From Methylotenera sp. (GTDB lineage: Bacteria > Pseudomonadota > Gammaproteobacteria > Burkholderiales > Methylophilaceae), in NCBI GenBank assembly GCA_013141075.1, contig JABFRQ010000005.1, positions 496,001 through 560,000 of the forward strand: a DNA stretch of 64,000 bases, given 5' to 3'. The notes under the pieces were generated by a model that was not told the DNA's origin, searched no databases, and worked only from the letters and a program-made list of their open reading frames with translations. This document shows, in pieces, positions 51,942 through 61,303 of the stretch. How positions within the stretch are numbered: position 1 is the stretch's first letter; every line of letters starts with the position of its first letter. The position numbers were made by a program, and so were the translations under genes.

Positions 51942-52421
51942 GTGGTAACCGCATTAACCTCACAAGAATTAGCAAAAATAGAATCGCACATCGCGGCGCA
52001 TAAAAATATGCCAGGCGCGCTGATGCCCTTGCTACATGCCATTCAAGATGATATTGGTTGGATTTCGGAAGAAGCCTATTTACCTATTTCAAAAGCATTG
52101 GCGTTATCAGTGGCTGAGGTGCATGGCGTGGTCACGTTTTACCATCATTTTCACCGTCACCCAGTGGGTAAGCATGTTTTGCAAGTGTGCCGCGCAGAAT
52201 CTTGCCAAGCAATGGGTTCAGAAAAACTCGAAGCGCACATTAAGCAAACGTTAGGCATTGATTATCATGAGACGACCAAAGATGGCGCTGTGACGCTGTT
52301 ACCTGTGTATTGTTTGGGCAATTGTGCGTGTTCGCCAGCGGTGATGATGGATGATGAAGTATATGGTCGCGTGGATGCTGCAAAAGTGGCTGAACTGATT
52401 AGTGAAGCGAGAAATGCATAA
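51942..52421 (+). CDS. fdsG: NAD-dependent formate dehydrogenase, gamma subunit (FdsG)
   Basis: About 159 residues: a thioredoxin-like [2Fe-2S] subunit like NuoE, with Cys in [12 protein letters not shown] (two) and [14 protein letters not shown] (two). It is part of the soluble Mo formate dehydrogenase that gives CO2 and NADH. GTG 51942 is chosen since GGAG lies 6 bases before it; an ATG at 51936 overlaps that ribosome site. Its stop overlaps the fdsB start (TAATG). Confidence 0.93.
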   Translation: MVTALTSQELAKIESHIAAHKNMPGALMPLLHAIQDDIGWISEEAYLPISKALALSVAEVHGVVTFYHHFHRHPVGKHVLQVCRAESCQAMGSEKLEAHIKQTLGIDYHETTKDGAVTLLPVYCLGNCACSPAVMMDDEVYGRVDAAKVAELISEARNA

Positions 52422-53962
52422 TGGTAATTAAAGTATACGTACCACGGGACTCCAGCGCATTAAGCTTGGGCGCAGACCGCACTGCCAAAGCGATTGTGGC
52501 TGAGGCACAAAAACGCGGTATTACAATTGAACTCATTCGCAATGGCTCGCGCGGCCTGTTTTGGCTAGAGCCTTTTGTAGAAGTGGCAACCAGCAAAGGC
52601 CGCGTGGCTTATGCGCCTGTACAGCCAAAAGATGTCGTTAGTTTGTTTGATGCAGATTTTTTAAATGGCGGCGCACATGCGCTGAATTTGGGCTTAACTG
52701 AAGAGCTTGAATGGCTTAAAAAACAGCAGCGCCTCACTTTTGCACGTGTAGGCATTACCGACCCAGTTTCGCTAGAAGATTATTTAGCGCATGACGGCTA
52801 CAAAGGCCTTCAAAACGCGCTTAAATTATCTGGTGTCGAGATTGTAAAAACCGTCACAGATTCTGGTCTAAGAGGCCGTGGCGGTGCAGCTTTTCCCACA
52901 GGTATTAAGTGGAATACCGTATTGGCTTGCAAAGCTGACCAGAAATACATCGTGTGTAACGCAGATGAAGGCGATTCTGGCACGTATTCTGACCGCATGA
53001 TTATGGAAGATGACCCGTTTGTGCTGATTGAAGGCATGACGATTGCAGGCGTTGCCGTTGGTGCAACTCAGGGTTACATTTATTTGCGTAGCGAATATCC
53101 ACACGCATTAAAAGTGCTAAATGAAGCGATTGCAAAAGCGGAAAAAGCAGGTTATTTGGGTGATAAAATTTGCGGCTCAAGCCACACTTTTAACCTAGAA
53201 GTTCGTCGCGCAGCGGGCGCTTATATTTGTGGTGAGGAAACCTCCTTGCTTGAAAGTTTAGAAGGCAAACGCGGGCAAGTGCGGTTTAAGCCGCCATTGC
53301 CAGCTATTGAAGGTTTGTTTGGCAAGCCAACCGTAGTGAATAATGTGATTTCACTCGCCACTGTGCCGATTATTTTAGATAAAGGCGCGCAATATTACGC
53401 TGATTACGGCATGGGTCGTTCGCGCGGCACTTTGCCAATTCAGTTAGCGGGCAACATCAAACACGGTGGTTTGGTCGAATTGGCATTTGGCGCAACTTTA
53501 CGCGAATTACTTTATGATTTTGGCGGCGGCTCAGCCACAGGCAAGCCAATTCGTGCTGTGCAAGTAGGCGGGCCGCTAGGGGCTTTTTTGCCTGAGAGCC
53601 AATTTGATACGCCGCTAGATTACGAAGCGTTTACCAATATTTGGGCAGTGTTAGGTCATGGTGGTATTGTGGCGTTTGATGACACCGTAGACATGGCAAA
53701 AATGGCACGTTACGCGTTTGAGTTTTGCGCCATTGAAAGTTGCGGAAAATGCACGCCTTGCCGCATCGGCTCTACGCGCGGGGTTGAAGTGATTGATAAA
53801 ATTATCGCAGGCACAGACCGTGTGAAAAATATTAAATTGGTGCGCGATTTAAGCGACACCATGTTGAATGGCTCACTTTGCGCGCTGGGAGGCATGACGC
53901 CGTACCCTGTGTTGAGTGCGATGAATCATTTTCCTGAAGACTTTGAAGCTGTCAAATCTTAA
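52421..53962 (+). CDS. fdsB: NAD-dependent formate dehydrogenase, beta subunit (FdsB)
   Basis: The 513-residue diaphorase subunit is a fusion of a thioredoxin-like part (N-terminal 110 residues) with a NuoF-like FMN/NAD domain (GLRGRGGAAFPTGIKW; CNADEGDSGTYSDRMIME; GAYICGEETSLLES) and a C-terminal [4Fe-4S] site (ESCGKCTPCRIGSTRG). It passes electrons from the alpha subunit to NAD+. The start overlaps the fdsG stop, and the stop region overlaps an open frame leading to fdsA. Confidence 0.95.
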   Translation: MVIKVYVPRDSSALSLGADRTAKAIVAEAQKRGITIELIRNGSRGLFWLEPFVEVATSKGRVAYAPVQPKDVVSLFDADFLNGGAHALNLGLTEELEWLKKQQRLTFARVGITDPVSLEDYLAHDGYKGLQNALKLSGVEIVKTVTDSGLRGRGGAAFPTGIKWNTVLACKADQKYIVCNADEGDSGTYSDRMIMEDDPFVLIEGMTIAGVAVGATQGYIYLRSEYPHALKVLNEAIAKAEKAGYLGDKICGSSHTFNLEVRRAAGAYICGEETSLLESLEGKRGQVRFKPPLPAIEGLFGKPTVVNNVISLATVPIILDKGAQYYADYGMGRSRGTLPIQLAGNIKHGGLVELAFGATLRELLYDFGGGSATGKPIRAVQVGGPLGAFLPESQFDTPLDYEAFTNIWAVLGHGGIVAFDDTVDMAKMARYAFEFCAIESCGKCTPCRIGSTRGVEVIDKIIAGTDRVKNIKLVRDLSDTMLNGSLCALGGMTPYPVLSAMNHFPEDFEAVKS

Positions 53963-53984
53963 GTTTGGCAAAGAGAGCGTAAAA

Positions 53985-56921
53985 ATGGACGACATTAAAT
54001 ATAGCAACACGCATCATCAACACGAGCATAGCCGCACTAACTATGATGATCAGCAAGATTACGGCACACCCGCAAGCCAATCTAACGCGCAAATAACACT
54101 GACGATTGATGACCGCGAAATTACTGTGCCTGAAGGCACTTCGATTATGCGAGCCTCAATTTTGGCAGGTATTAACGTGCCTAAATTGTGCGCGACAGAT
54201 TCACTAGAACCATTTGGCTCATGCCGTTTGTGTGTGGTGGAAATTGAAGGTCGCCGTGGTTACCCAGCATCTTGCACCACACCAGTGGCTGAAGGCTTAA
54301 AAGTACATACACAAACGCCAAAACTGGCGGATATTCGTCGCGGTACAATGGAATTGTACATTTCAGACCATCCGCTAGATTGCTTAACCTGCGCCACCAA
54401 TGGCGATTGCGAATTGCAAGATATGGCAGGTGCAGTAGGCTTGCGTGAAGTACGTTATGGATACGAAGGTGAAAATCACTTAAAAGCCGAAAAAGACGAA
54501 AGTAACCCGTATTTTAGCTTTGACCCTAGCAAATGCATTGTCTGCTCACGTTGCGTTCGCGCGTGCGAGGAAACACAAGGTACGTTTGCGCTCACTATCT
54601 CTGGTCGCGGCTTTGGCTCTAAGGTTTCGGCAGGCATTACCGATTTTATGGATTCAGAATGTGTATCTTGTGGCGCGTGCGTGCAGGCTTGCCCAACAGC
54701 CACTTTAATTGAAAAAACTGTGATAGACCACGGCGTACCAGAACATAGCGTGACAACAACTTGCGCCTACTGTGGCGTGGGTTGTAGCTTCAATGCGGAA
54801 ATGAAAGGCGAAGAAGTTATTCGCATGACTCCGAATAAAAACGGTGGCGCAAACCATGGTCATTCATGTGTAAAAGGGCGTTTTGCATGGGGTTATGCAA
54901 CGCATAAAGACCGCATCACTACGCCAATGATACGCAAAAGTATACAAGACCCATGGCAAGTTGTGGGCTGGGATGAGGCCATTAACTACGCGGCGAGCGA
55001 GCTTAAACGCATTGAAACTTCGCACGGTAAGCATGCAATTGGCGGCATTACTTCAAGCCGTTGTACTAACGAAGAAGTCTATGTGACGCAAAAATTGATT
55101 CGCGCTGTCATTGGCACGAATAATGTGGATACTTGCGCGCGTGTTTGTCATTCGCCTACAGGTTATGGACTTAAACAAACGCTAGGTGAATCAGCAGGTA
55201 CGCAAACCTTTGACTCTGTCATGCAATCTGACGTAATTATGATTATTGGCGCAAACCCGACCGATGGTCACCCCGTGTTTGCCTCACAAATGAAGCGCCG
55301 TCTGCGTGAAGGCGCAAAGCTCATTATTGCTGATCCGCGTGAAATAGATTTAGTGGCTAATTCACCGCATATTCGTGCTGATTATCACTTAAATTTACGT
55401 CCTGGCACCAATGTGGCGCTTATTTCTGCCTTGGCGCATGTGATTGTCACAGAAGGTTTAGTGAAAGAAGATTTTGTGAAGGAACGTTGCGAGTGGGATT
55501 CATTCGTTACATGGCGTGACTTTGTAGCAAAAGCAGAAAACTCACCCGAAGCACTCGAAAAAGAATTGGGTGTTAAAGCCCAAACAGTGCGTGATGCTGC
55601 AAGATTATTTGCCACAGGTGGTAATGGCGCTATTTATTACGGCTTAGGTGTGACTGAACATTCTCAAGGTTCCACCATGGTGATGGGCATTGCAAACCTT
55701 GCGATGGCAACAGGCAATGTAGGCCGCGAAGGCGTGGGTGTAAACCCATTGCGTGGTCAAAATAATGTACAAGGCTCATGCGATATGGGTTCTATGCCGC
55801 ATGAATATCCAGGTTATCGCCATGTTTCTGACGAGGCAACCCGTGCGCTATTTGAATCCGCATGGGGCCGCCCATTAAGTAATGAGCCAGGCTTACGCAT
55901 CCCTAACATGCTAGACCAAGCTAGTGAGGGTAGCTTTAAGGCGCTGTATTGCGTAGGTGAAGACATTGTGCAATCTGACCCTAATACGCAACACGTGACC
56001 CACGCGCTAGAGCAAATGGAATGCGTAATTGTGCAAGATTTGTTTTTAAACGAAACGGCCATGTTTGCGCATGTGTTCTTTCCAGGGGCATCTTTCTTAG
56101 AAAAAAGCGGCACGTTTACCAATGCCGAGCGCCGTATTTCACCTGTACGCCGTGTGATGAACCCTAAAAATGGCGCGCTAGTGAATGGTAAGCATGATGC
56201 AGGTTATGAGGATTGGGAAATCACCGCCAAGCTCTCTGAGGCGCTTGGTTATGATATGCACTACAAACATGCCAGCGAAATTATGGATGAAATCGCCGCA
56301 CTAACGCCAACATTTAAAGGCGTGAGCTTCAAAAAATTAGATGAACTTGGCAGCATACAATGGCCATGTAATGATGAAGCGCCAACAGGCACACCAACCA
56401 TGCACATAGACGAATTTGTGCGCGGCAAAGGCAAATTCTTTATTACGCAATATGTGCCAACTACAGAGAAAGTAAACGCGAAATATCCGCTGATATTGAC
56501 CACAGGCCGCATTTTGAGCCAATATAACGTAGGCGCACAAACGCGTCGCACCAAAAATGTAGCATGGCATAGTGAAGATATTGTTGAAATTCACCCACAT
56601 GACGCAGAAGACCGTGGCATTAACGATGGCGACTGGATTGGCATTCAAAGTCGTGCAGGTGAAACCGTGTTGCGTGCTAAGTTAACAGAACGCGTACAAC
56701 CTGGCATTATTTACACGACCTTCCATCACCCTGAATCAGGTGCCAACGTAATTACCACTGAAAATTCAGATTGGGCAACCAACTGCCCAGAGTTTAAAGT
56801 AACCGCCGTGCAAGTAACGCGTGTAAATCAACTATCTGACTGGCAGCAACATTACAAAACCTTTAGTGAAGCGCAATTAGCGTTTGCAGGCAGAGATTTA
56901 GAAGCCGCGAAAATTGACTAA
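53985..56921 (+). CDS. fdsA: NAD-dependent formate dehydrogenase, catalytic alpha subunit (FdsA)
   Basis: About 978 residues: a His-rich N-terminus (HHQHEH), a [2Fe-2S] domain (CATDSLEPFGSCRLCVVE), an HxxxC-C-C [4Fe-4S] site (HPLDCLTCATNGDCELQ), two ferredoxin clusters (CIVCSRCVRAC and CVSCGACVQACP), a further [4Fe-4S] (CAYCGVGCSF) and the bis-MGD catalytic domain, where the Mo ligand is Cys in CARVCHSPTGYG rather than selenocysteine. It ends with the dinucleotide-binding domain. ATG 53985, after AGAGAG, is preferred to a TTG 42 bases upstream. It oxidises formate in the cytoplasm, the last step of C1 oxidation. Confidence 0.95.
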   Translation: MDDIKYSNTHHQHEHSRTNYDDQQDYGTPASQSNAQITLTIDDREITVPEGTSIMRASILAGINVPKLCATDSLEPFGSCRLCVVEIEGRRGYPASCTTPVAEGLKVHTQTPKLADIRRGTMELYISDHPLDCLTCATNGDCELQDMAGAVGLREVRYGYEGENHLKAEKDESNPYFSFDPSKCIVCSRCVRACEETQGTFALTISGRGFGSKVSAGITDFMDSECVSCGACVQACPTATLIEKTVIDHGVPEHSVTTTCAYCGVGCSFNAEMKGEEVIRMTPNKNGGANHGHSCVKGRFAWGYATHKDRITTPMIRKSIQDPWQVVGWDEAINYAASELKRIETSHGKHAIGGITSSRCTNEEVYVTQKLIRAVIGTNNVDTCARVCHSPTGYGLKQTLGESAGTQTFDSVMQSDVIMIIGANPTDGHPVFASQMKRRLREGAKLIIADPREIDLVANSPHIRADYHLNLRPGTNVALISALAHVIVTEGLVKEDFVKERCEWDSFVTWRDFVAKAENSPEALEKELGVKAQTVRDAARLFATGGNGAIYYGLGVTEHSQGSTMVMGIANLAMATGNVGREGVGVNPLRGQNNVQGSCDMGSMPHEYPGYRHVSDEATRALFESAWGRPLSNEPGLRIPNMLDQASEGSFKALYCVGEDIVQSDPNTQHVTHALEQMECVIVQDLFLNETAMFAHVFFPGASFLEKSGTFTNAERRISPVRRVMNPKNGALVNGKHDAGYEDWEITAKLSEALGYDMHYKHASEIMDEIAALTPTFKGVSFKKLDELGSIQWPCNDEAPTGTPTMHIDEFVRGKGKFFITQYVPTTEKVNAKYPLILTTGRILSQYNVGAQTRRTKNVAWHSEDIVEIHPHDAEDRGINDGDWIGIQSRAGETVLRAKLTERVQPGIIYTTFHHPESGANVITTENSDWATNCPEFKVTAVQVTRVNQLSDWQQHYKTFSEAQLAFAGRDLEAAKID

Positions 56922-57723
56922 AATATTAGATGTGTCTTTAAGTACATTTGAAGTCACAGAATGGCAACTGGGCAAGCTTAAAAAGTCACAAGATTGTTTA
57001 GCGGAAGAAACACCAGTCGCCTTAATTTACAATGGCGTTTCGCATGCAGTCATGTTGGCTACCGCGCAAGATTTAGAAGATTTTGCGTTGGGTTTTTCAC
57101 TCAGTGAAGGCATTGTGCAAAATGTGAGCGAGCTTTATAGCGTTGAAGTACAAGTGCAAGAAAATGGTATAGAGCTACATTGCGACATTGCCAGTGAACG
57201 CTTTACGCAGTTAAAAGAGCGCCGTCGCACGCTAGCAGGTAAAACGGGTTGCGGCTTATGTGGGGCAGAAAATTTGGCGCAAGCCATGCACTACCCAGTG
57301 CCATTAAAAATGCAAAAAAAATTTGAAGTAGCTAGTATTACACTTGGCTTACAAGGCATACAATCGCAACAAAAATTGCAACAAAAAACAGGTGCAACAC
57401 ACGCCAGTGCTTACGTACAGGCTGATGGGACAGTAAGTTTAGTGCGTGAAGATGTAGGTCGTCACAACGCGCTAGATAAGCTTGTTGGTGCATTAGCAAA
57501 GCAAGGTGGCGATAAAACGGGCTTTATTATTACCACTAGCCGCGCCAGCTTTGAAATGGTGCAAAAAACCGCCAGCGCGGGCATCAGCATGTTAGTGGCA
57601 GTTTCAGCGCCGACTGGTTTAGCTGTGCGCGTGGCTGAACAATGTGGCTTGTCCTTAGTAGGCTTTGCGAGAGAGAATCGATTTGTGGTGTATAGCCATG
57701 CTGAAAATATTATAAATGAGTAG
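56914..57723 (+). CDS. fdsC: FdhD-family sulfur carrier for formate dehydrogenase (FdsC)
   Basis: About 269 residues. FdhD/FdsC proteins bind bis-MGD and sulfurate the Mo centre before insertion. Seen: the CxxC site KTGCGLCGAEN and later runs REDVGRHNALDKLVGAL and TTSRASFEMVQKTASAG. It uses TTG 56914, which overlaps the end of fdsA, so it is translationally coupled; a TTG start would keep its level low. It lies in the order fdsG-B-A-C-D known from Cupriavidus. Confidence 0.93.
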   Translation: MTKILDVSLSTFEVTEWQLGKLKKSQDCLAEETPVALIYNGVSHAVMLATAQDLEDFALGFSLSEGIVQNVSELYSVEVQVQENGIELHCDIASERFTQLKERRRTLAGKTGCGLCGAENLAQAMHYPVPLKMQKKFEVASITLGLQGIQSQQKLQQKTGATHASAYVQADGTVSLVREDVGRHNALDKLVGALAKQGGDKTGFIITTSRASFEMVQKTASAGISMLVAVSAPTGLAVRVAEQCGLSLVGFARENRFVVYSHAENIINE

Positions 57724-57740
57724 TTAAGAGAAATATAAAA

Positions 57741-57959
57741 ATGGATATTCAACGCTTAATTTCAATGGCCAATCAAATTGGTGATTTTTACGAATCATAC
57801 CCAGACCAAAGTCAGGCCCAGTTAGATATTGCAGAACACATCAATAAGTTTTGGGCATTATCTATGCGCAAACAAATTGCTCAATATGTTGCAGAACAGG
57901 GCGGCGCGGGCTTGCATGTGCAAGTTCAAAATGCGGTTAAGGCACATTTGAAGGTTTAA
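57741..57959 (+). CDS. fdsD: Formate dehydrogenase delta subunit (FdsD)
   Basis: A 72-residue protein with the family start MDIQRLISMANQIGDFYESY and HINKFWALSMRKQIAQYV. FdsD is a small subunit or accessory protein of soluble formate dehydrogenase, needed for assembly. It is the last gene of the fds operon, 17 bases after fdsC. Confidence 0.92.
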   Translation: MDIQRLISMANQIGDFYESYPDQSQAQLDIAEHINKFWALSMRKQIAQYVAEQGGAGLHVQVQNAVKAHLKV

Positions 57960-58017
57960 TTTTAGGCTGGTTTTAGTGGTTTTATTTCGCAATCCCACCT
58001 AAAATCGATTCTTATTC

Positions 58018-58761
58018 ATGCAAATTGACCATCTACTACTCTTAATCCCCCTCATATTTCTAGCCGCACTGTTGTTCTCATCTGTAGGGCATGGTGGCGC
58101 ATCGGGCTATCTAGCGGCGATGGCCTTAGTGGGCGTTATGCCTGCCCAAATGCGGCCTGCGGCGCTAGTGTTGAATGTTTTTGTGGCTTCTATTGCGGTG
58201 TATAAGTTTTATCGAGCTGGTGCTTTTTCATGGCAATTATTTTTACCGTTAGGTTTGGCTTCCATTCCTGCGGCATTCATTGGCGGTACACTGAGCTTGC
58301 CTAGCCATATTTACAAACCCGTCATTGGTGTGGTGTTATTGCTTGCGGCTTGGCACGTATTTAGTCATGCAAAACGCATCGATAATGAGCTGCTAAATAA
58401 AGTGTCCAAAACAGTTTTATTGGGCGTAGGCGCTGTTTTGGGGCTACTTTCTGGTTTAACGGGCGTGGGCGGCGGTATATTTTTAAGCCCACTTTTATTG
58501 TTTTTTAAGTGGGGAGAAACTAGAGTGATTTCTGGCGTATCCGCCGCATTTATCTTAGTGAACTCGATTGCGGGCTTGGTCGGCGTGTTGTTGAAATCAC
58601 CGACATTGCCCAGCGCTCTACCCTATTGGGTGCTTGCAGCGGTGTTTGGTGGCTTAATTGGTGCGGAGTATGGTAGCCGAAAATTGGCGAATCCAAGTAT
58701 CAGGAAGTTGCTAGCTTTGGTGCTATTGTTGGCTGGTAGCAAGATGATTTTTGCTACTTAA
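58018..58761 (+). CDS. TSUP-family (TauE/SafE) membrane permease
   Basis: The 247-residue inner-membrane protein has about eight hydrophobic helices and two copies of the family signature, SVGHGGASGYLA and SGLTGVGGGIFLSPLLL. TSUP proteins export or import sulfite, sulfoacetate and other sulfur or organic anions. It is 58 bases after fdsD, possibly under read-through. The substrate is unknown; a link to formate is only suggested by position. Confidence 0.88.
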   Translation: MQIDHLLLLIPLIFLAALLFSSVGHGGASGYLAAMALVGVMPAQMRPAALVLNVFVASIAVYKFYRAGAFSWQLFLPLGLASIPAAFIGGTLSLPSHIYKPVIGVVLLLAAWHVFSHAKRIDNELLNKVSKTVLLGVGAVLGLLSGLTGVGGGIFLSPLLLFFKWGETRVISGVSAAFILVNSIAGLVGVLLKSPTLPSALPYWVLAAVFGGLIGAEYGSRKLANPSIRKLLALVLLLAGSKMIFAT

Positions 58762-58784
58762 TCAGCATTACTCAATATAGATGC

Positions 58785-58820
58785 TCTGTGAGCCTTGTAA
58801 ATAGCGGCTCGCAGGGCAGT
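58785..58820. repeat. Second copy of the hairpin repeat
   Basis: ATGCTCTGTGAGCC pairs with GGCTCGCAGGGCA around a short loop. Bases 58797-58817 are the exact reverse complement of 43889-43909. Like the first copy, it lies between convergent genes. Confidence 0.7.
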
Positions 58821-58858
58821 CATTTTCTCTCGCACAAGAAATGTTGATAAATTAGAAA

Positions 58859-60514
58859 CTACTTCACTCGCTCAAACAATCTAAAGCTTTCTTTTCTTTC
58901 CGCAGCGCGCTTGCTGCTCCAGATAAGATTCCACTCTTGCCCTGGCTGCATTTTCCCTTCATTTTTGTCATCTTGCAGTATATATAAATCGCAGCTGAGT
59001 TTTTGTGTGGTTTCAAATGGCTGTAGCTTAATGTTGGTGTGATAGTTAAATAATAAACGTTGCGCCCGCCCAAAATTTAAACTATTGATACAGTTGTACT
59101 GTGCAGGTAGTGCGTGGCTTAAACTAGAGAAAACAGGCCGATAACTTTTAGCTGAATCAATCAGCGGCAGCCAAAGTGTCATCAATAGGCTCCAGCCGAA
59201 AGTCATGCCGACAGCCCAATTTGTGACCGTGGATTTATTGGTTTGCTTGGCACGAATGCAAACGAATGCCCAAATTACTGTGATAATAAGCGCCACAATT
59301 AAGGCTAGCCAGTTGGTGTGAATTTCATTTAAACCAGACAAAAACTGCATGCGACTCTTAATTTTTGCTGGATAGCCAGTCACCATTGCGAGCCAGCCTA
59401 GCCAAATTAAGCCGCCAATTAAACCAAATAACAATACTCCAAACCAATTTAGAGCCGCCGCAGTGCTACGTTTTAAATGTTCCACACTGCCTGCGCCAAG
59501 CGCAACAAGCGGTAGAAGTAGTGGAAATGCATTGATGTCTTTAGTATCTTCACCAAAGCCTAAACACATCAAGGTGCATGCAAAAAATACTAGCATGAGC
59601 TGAAATTTTGGCTTACTTAATAATTGTTGGCGATAATGCCACAAGCCCAATAGTGCGAGTGGAAGGGCTGGCCAAGCATACCAAAGCAAAATTCTCGCAA
59701 AATAAAGATGATTAGTTAGATAAAAAGAATTTAAATTTTTACTTACCCAAGCGGCAAATAAACTTGGATTGAAATCATGAAACATGAGTAACCATACAGC
59801 AATAGGCAGGCTGGCTATTAAAATGGCGACACATAAAAATTTAGCAAAACTTGGCGTCCGCCAAGCTTTAAAGAGTAGCGGTAGCATTAGTGCGGTGCTG
59901 AGCAGTATCAGCAGAGGTAAAATGCCATAAGATAAAAAACCAGCACTTAAGGCTACGGCAAATAAGCCACTGGCGCGCCAAGGGCGGCGTTTAACCAAGG
60001 CTAGCGCATAAAAACCAGTGGCGGTGCAAGCTAAGCTTGCAACCTCGGCGCTTAGACTATGTGCACTTATCACCAAGCCTACTGTGCCTATCATAATAAA
60101 GGTTGCATGCCGACCAATGCCACGCGACCATAGTTCACGGCCTGTCATGCCAACCATCAGTAAAATAATGGCGAGCCAAATGGCGTTAATTAGTCTAGCG
60201 CCATCGTGAATACTGATGATTGGGGAAAATATTTTAGCGCTGGCGGCAGCGCTTAGGTAGTATAAAGGTGGTATATCTAGCGAAATTGCACCGCTAGCTA
60301 AAGGCGCAACTAAGCTGCCCCCATCTAAAATACCCTTAACAATGCTGATGCCAGTGGATTCTAATGGCTTCCAAGGTGCATGGCCGACTAAGCCTAGTAA
60401 AACCCAAATGGCGCACAGCACCAGTAATAACTGAATTTTTACGCTCTCACCGATGCGTGCCCGTGGAGCGGACATATTGCCTTGCCAGTCGTGATCTAGT
60501 TGAAAACGTGTCAT
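58859..60514 (-). CDS. ArnT/PMT-like membrane glycosyltransferase
   Basis: The 551-residue protein has about 12 hydrophobic helices and the DG.R pattern of the GT-C fold after the first helix (IHDGARLINAIW). This is the layout of the ArnT/PMT_2 family that moves sugars from lipid carriers to lipid A or proteins. The first loop begins HAPWKPLESTGISI. The specific donor and acceptor cannot be told. It is downstream of rpmE2 on the same strand, separated by a terminator. Confidence 0.78.
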   Translation of the reverse strand: MTRFQLDHDWQGNMSAPRARIGESVKIQLLLVLCAIWVLLGLVGHAPWKPLESTGISIVKGILDGGSLVAPLASGAISLDIPPLYYLSAAASAKIFSPIISIHDGARLINAIWLAIILLMVGMTGRELWSRGIGRHATFIMIGTVGLVISAHSLSAEVASLACTATGFYALALVKRRPWRASGLFAVALSAGFLSYGILPLLILLSTALMLPLLFKAWRTPSFAKFLCVAILIASLPIAVWLLMFHDFNPSLFAAWVSKNLNSFYLTNHLYFARILLWYAWPALPLALLGLWHYRQQLLSKPKFQLMLVFFACTLMCLGFGEDTKDINAFPLLLPLVALGAGSVEHLKRSTAAALNWFGVLLFGLIGGLIWLGWLAMVTGYPAKIKSRMQFLSGLNEIHTNWLALIVALIITVIWAFVCIRAKQTNKSTVTNWAVGMTFGWSLLMTLWLPLIDSAKSYRPVFSSLSHALPAQYNCINSLNFGRAQRLLFNYHTNIKLQPFETTQKLSCDLYILQDDKNEGKMQPGQEWNLIWSSKRAAERKESFRLFERVK

Positions 60515-60556
60515 GTGTTTATTTTAGCGGGTTATTAAATTAGCGGGTAATTAAAT

Positions 60557-60586
60557 AAAAAAGGCAGCCTAAGCTGCCTATTTTTT
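60557..60586 (-). terminator. Terminator after rpmE2
   Basis: AAAAAAGGCAGCCTAAGCTG begins a symmetrical stem (AGGCAGC / GCTGCCT) flanked by A and T runs, so it can end transcription on the reverse strand after rpmE2. Confidence 0.88.
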
Positions 60587-60606
60587 GCAAAAAATCGCAA
60601 ATAATA

Positions 60607-60849
60607 TTACATGCCGTATTTTTTACGGAATTTATCAACACGACCAGCCGTGTCTAAAATCATTTGTTTACCTGTGTAAAACGGGTGTGATTTTGAAGAA
60701 ACTTCAATTTTAACTAGCGGATATTCTTTACCGTCAGTCCATTTGATAGTGTCGCGCGCTGCGATAGTCGAGCGCGTCATAAAACTAAAATCCGCACCGA
60801 TGTCTTGAAAAATAACGTCGCGGTATTCTGGGTGAATTCCATCTTTCAT
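60607..60849 (-). CDS. rpmE2: 50S ribosomal protein L31 type B
   Basis: The 80-residue protein has the type B start [20 protein letters not shown] and [11 protein letters not shown], and lacks the CxxC zinc ligands of type A L31. Type B is often the zinc-independent form. A hairpin (ATGCGCTGT/ACAGCGCAT, 60892-60915) lies in its leader on the reverse strand. Confidence 0.95.
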   Translation of the reverse strand: MKDGIHPEYRDVIFQDIGADFSFMTRSTIAARDTIKWTDGKEYPLVKIEVSSKSHPFYTGKQMILDTAGRVDKFRKKYGM

Positions 60850-61085
60850 AATATAGCCTCAATTTTGCCGAATGATACGGCCTTAATATAGATGCGCTGT
60901 AAAACAACAGCGCATGATTTTGTGATAGCCGAGCATTATATTGGCATTTTGCCAGTGACGCAAGGTTAAAGCATTAAGTTAAGTAGCTATTATCAAAACT
61001 AATCTTAATGGTTGTTTACAAACAAATAGTAAAAATTTGGCTATGATGCGGCCTTAGATTTTATATAAGTATTTATGGAGTGGAA

Positions 61086-61274
61086 ATGAATAATTTTAAT
61101 GTTGACGAATGTATGCGCGCATTTGTACAGTTTTGTGAAAGTGCTGATAAAACTGGATTGGTTGACGATACTGAGTATCAATATTGGGTTTTTGAACAAG
61201 GCTATATTGCCGCATTAAACGTAATGGCATCGCCAGCTAAATTGATGACACCATTACTTAAGTTGGTTGCTTAA
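61086..61274 (+). CDS. Small protein of unknown function
   Basis: About 62 residues (MNNFNVDECMRAFVQFCESA and VFEQGYIAALNVMA), acidic, with two Cys and no signal or membrane segment. ATG 61086 follows GGAG at 5 bases; a GTG two codons earlier overlaps that site. The strong ribosome site supports a real gene. I do not recognise a family. It is convergent with rho, with a 29-base gap. Confidence 0.6.
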   Translation: MNNFNVDECMRAFVQFCESADKTGLVDDTEYQYWVFEQGYIAALNVMASPAKLMTPLLKLVA

Positions 61275-61303
61275 CCTAATCGCTAGCAAGTAAAAGACTG
61301 AAT

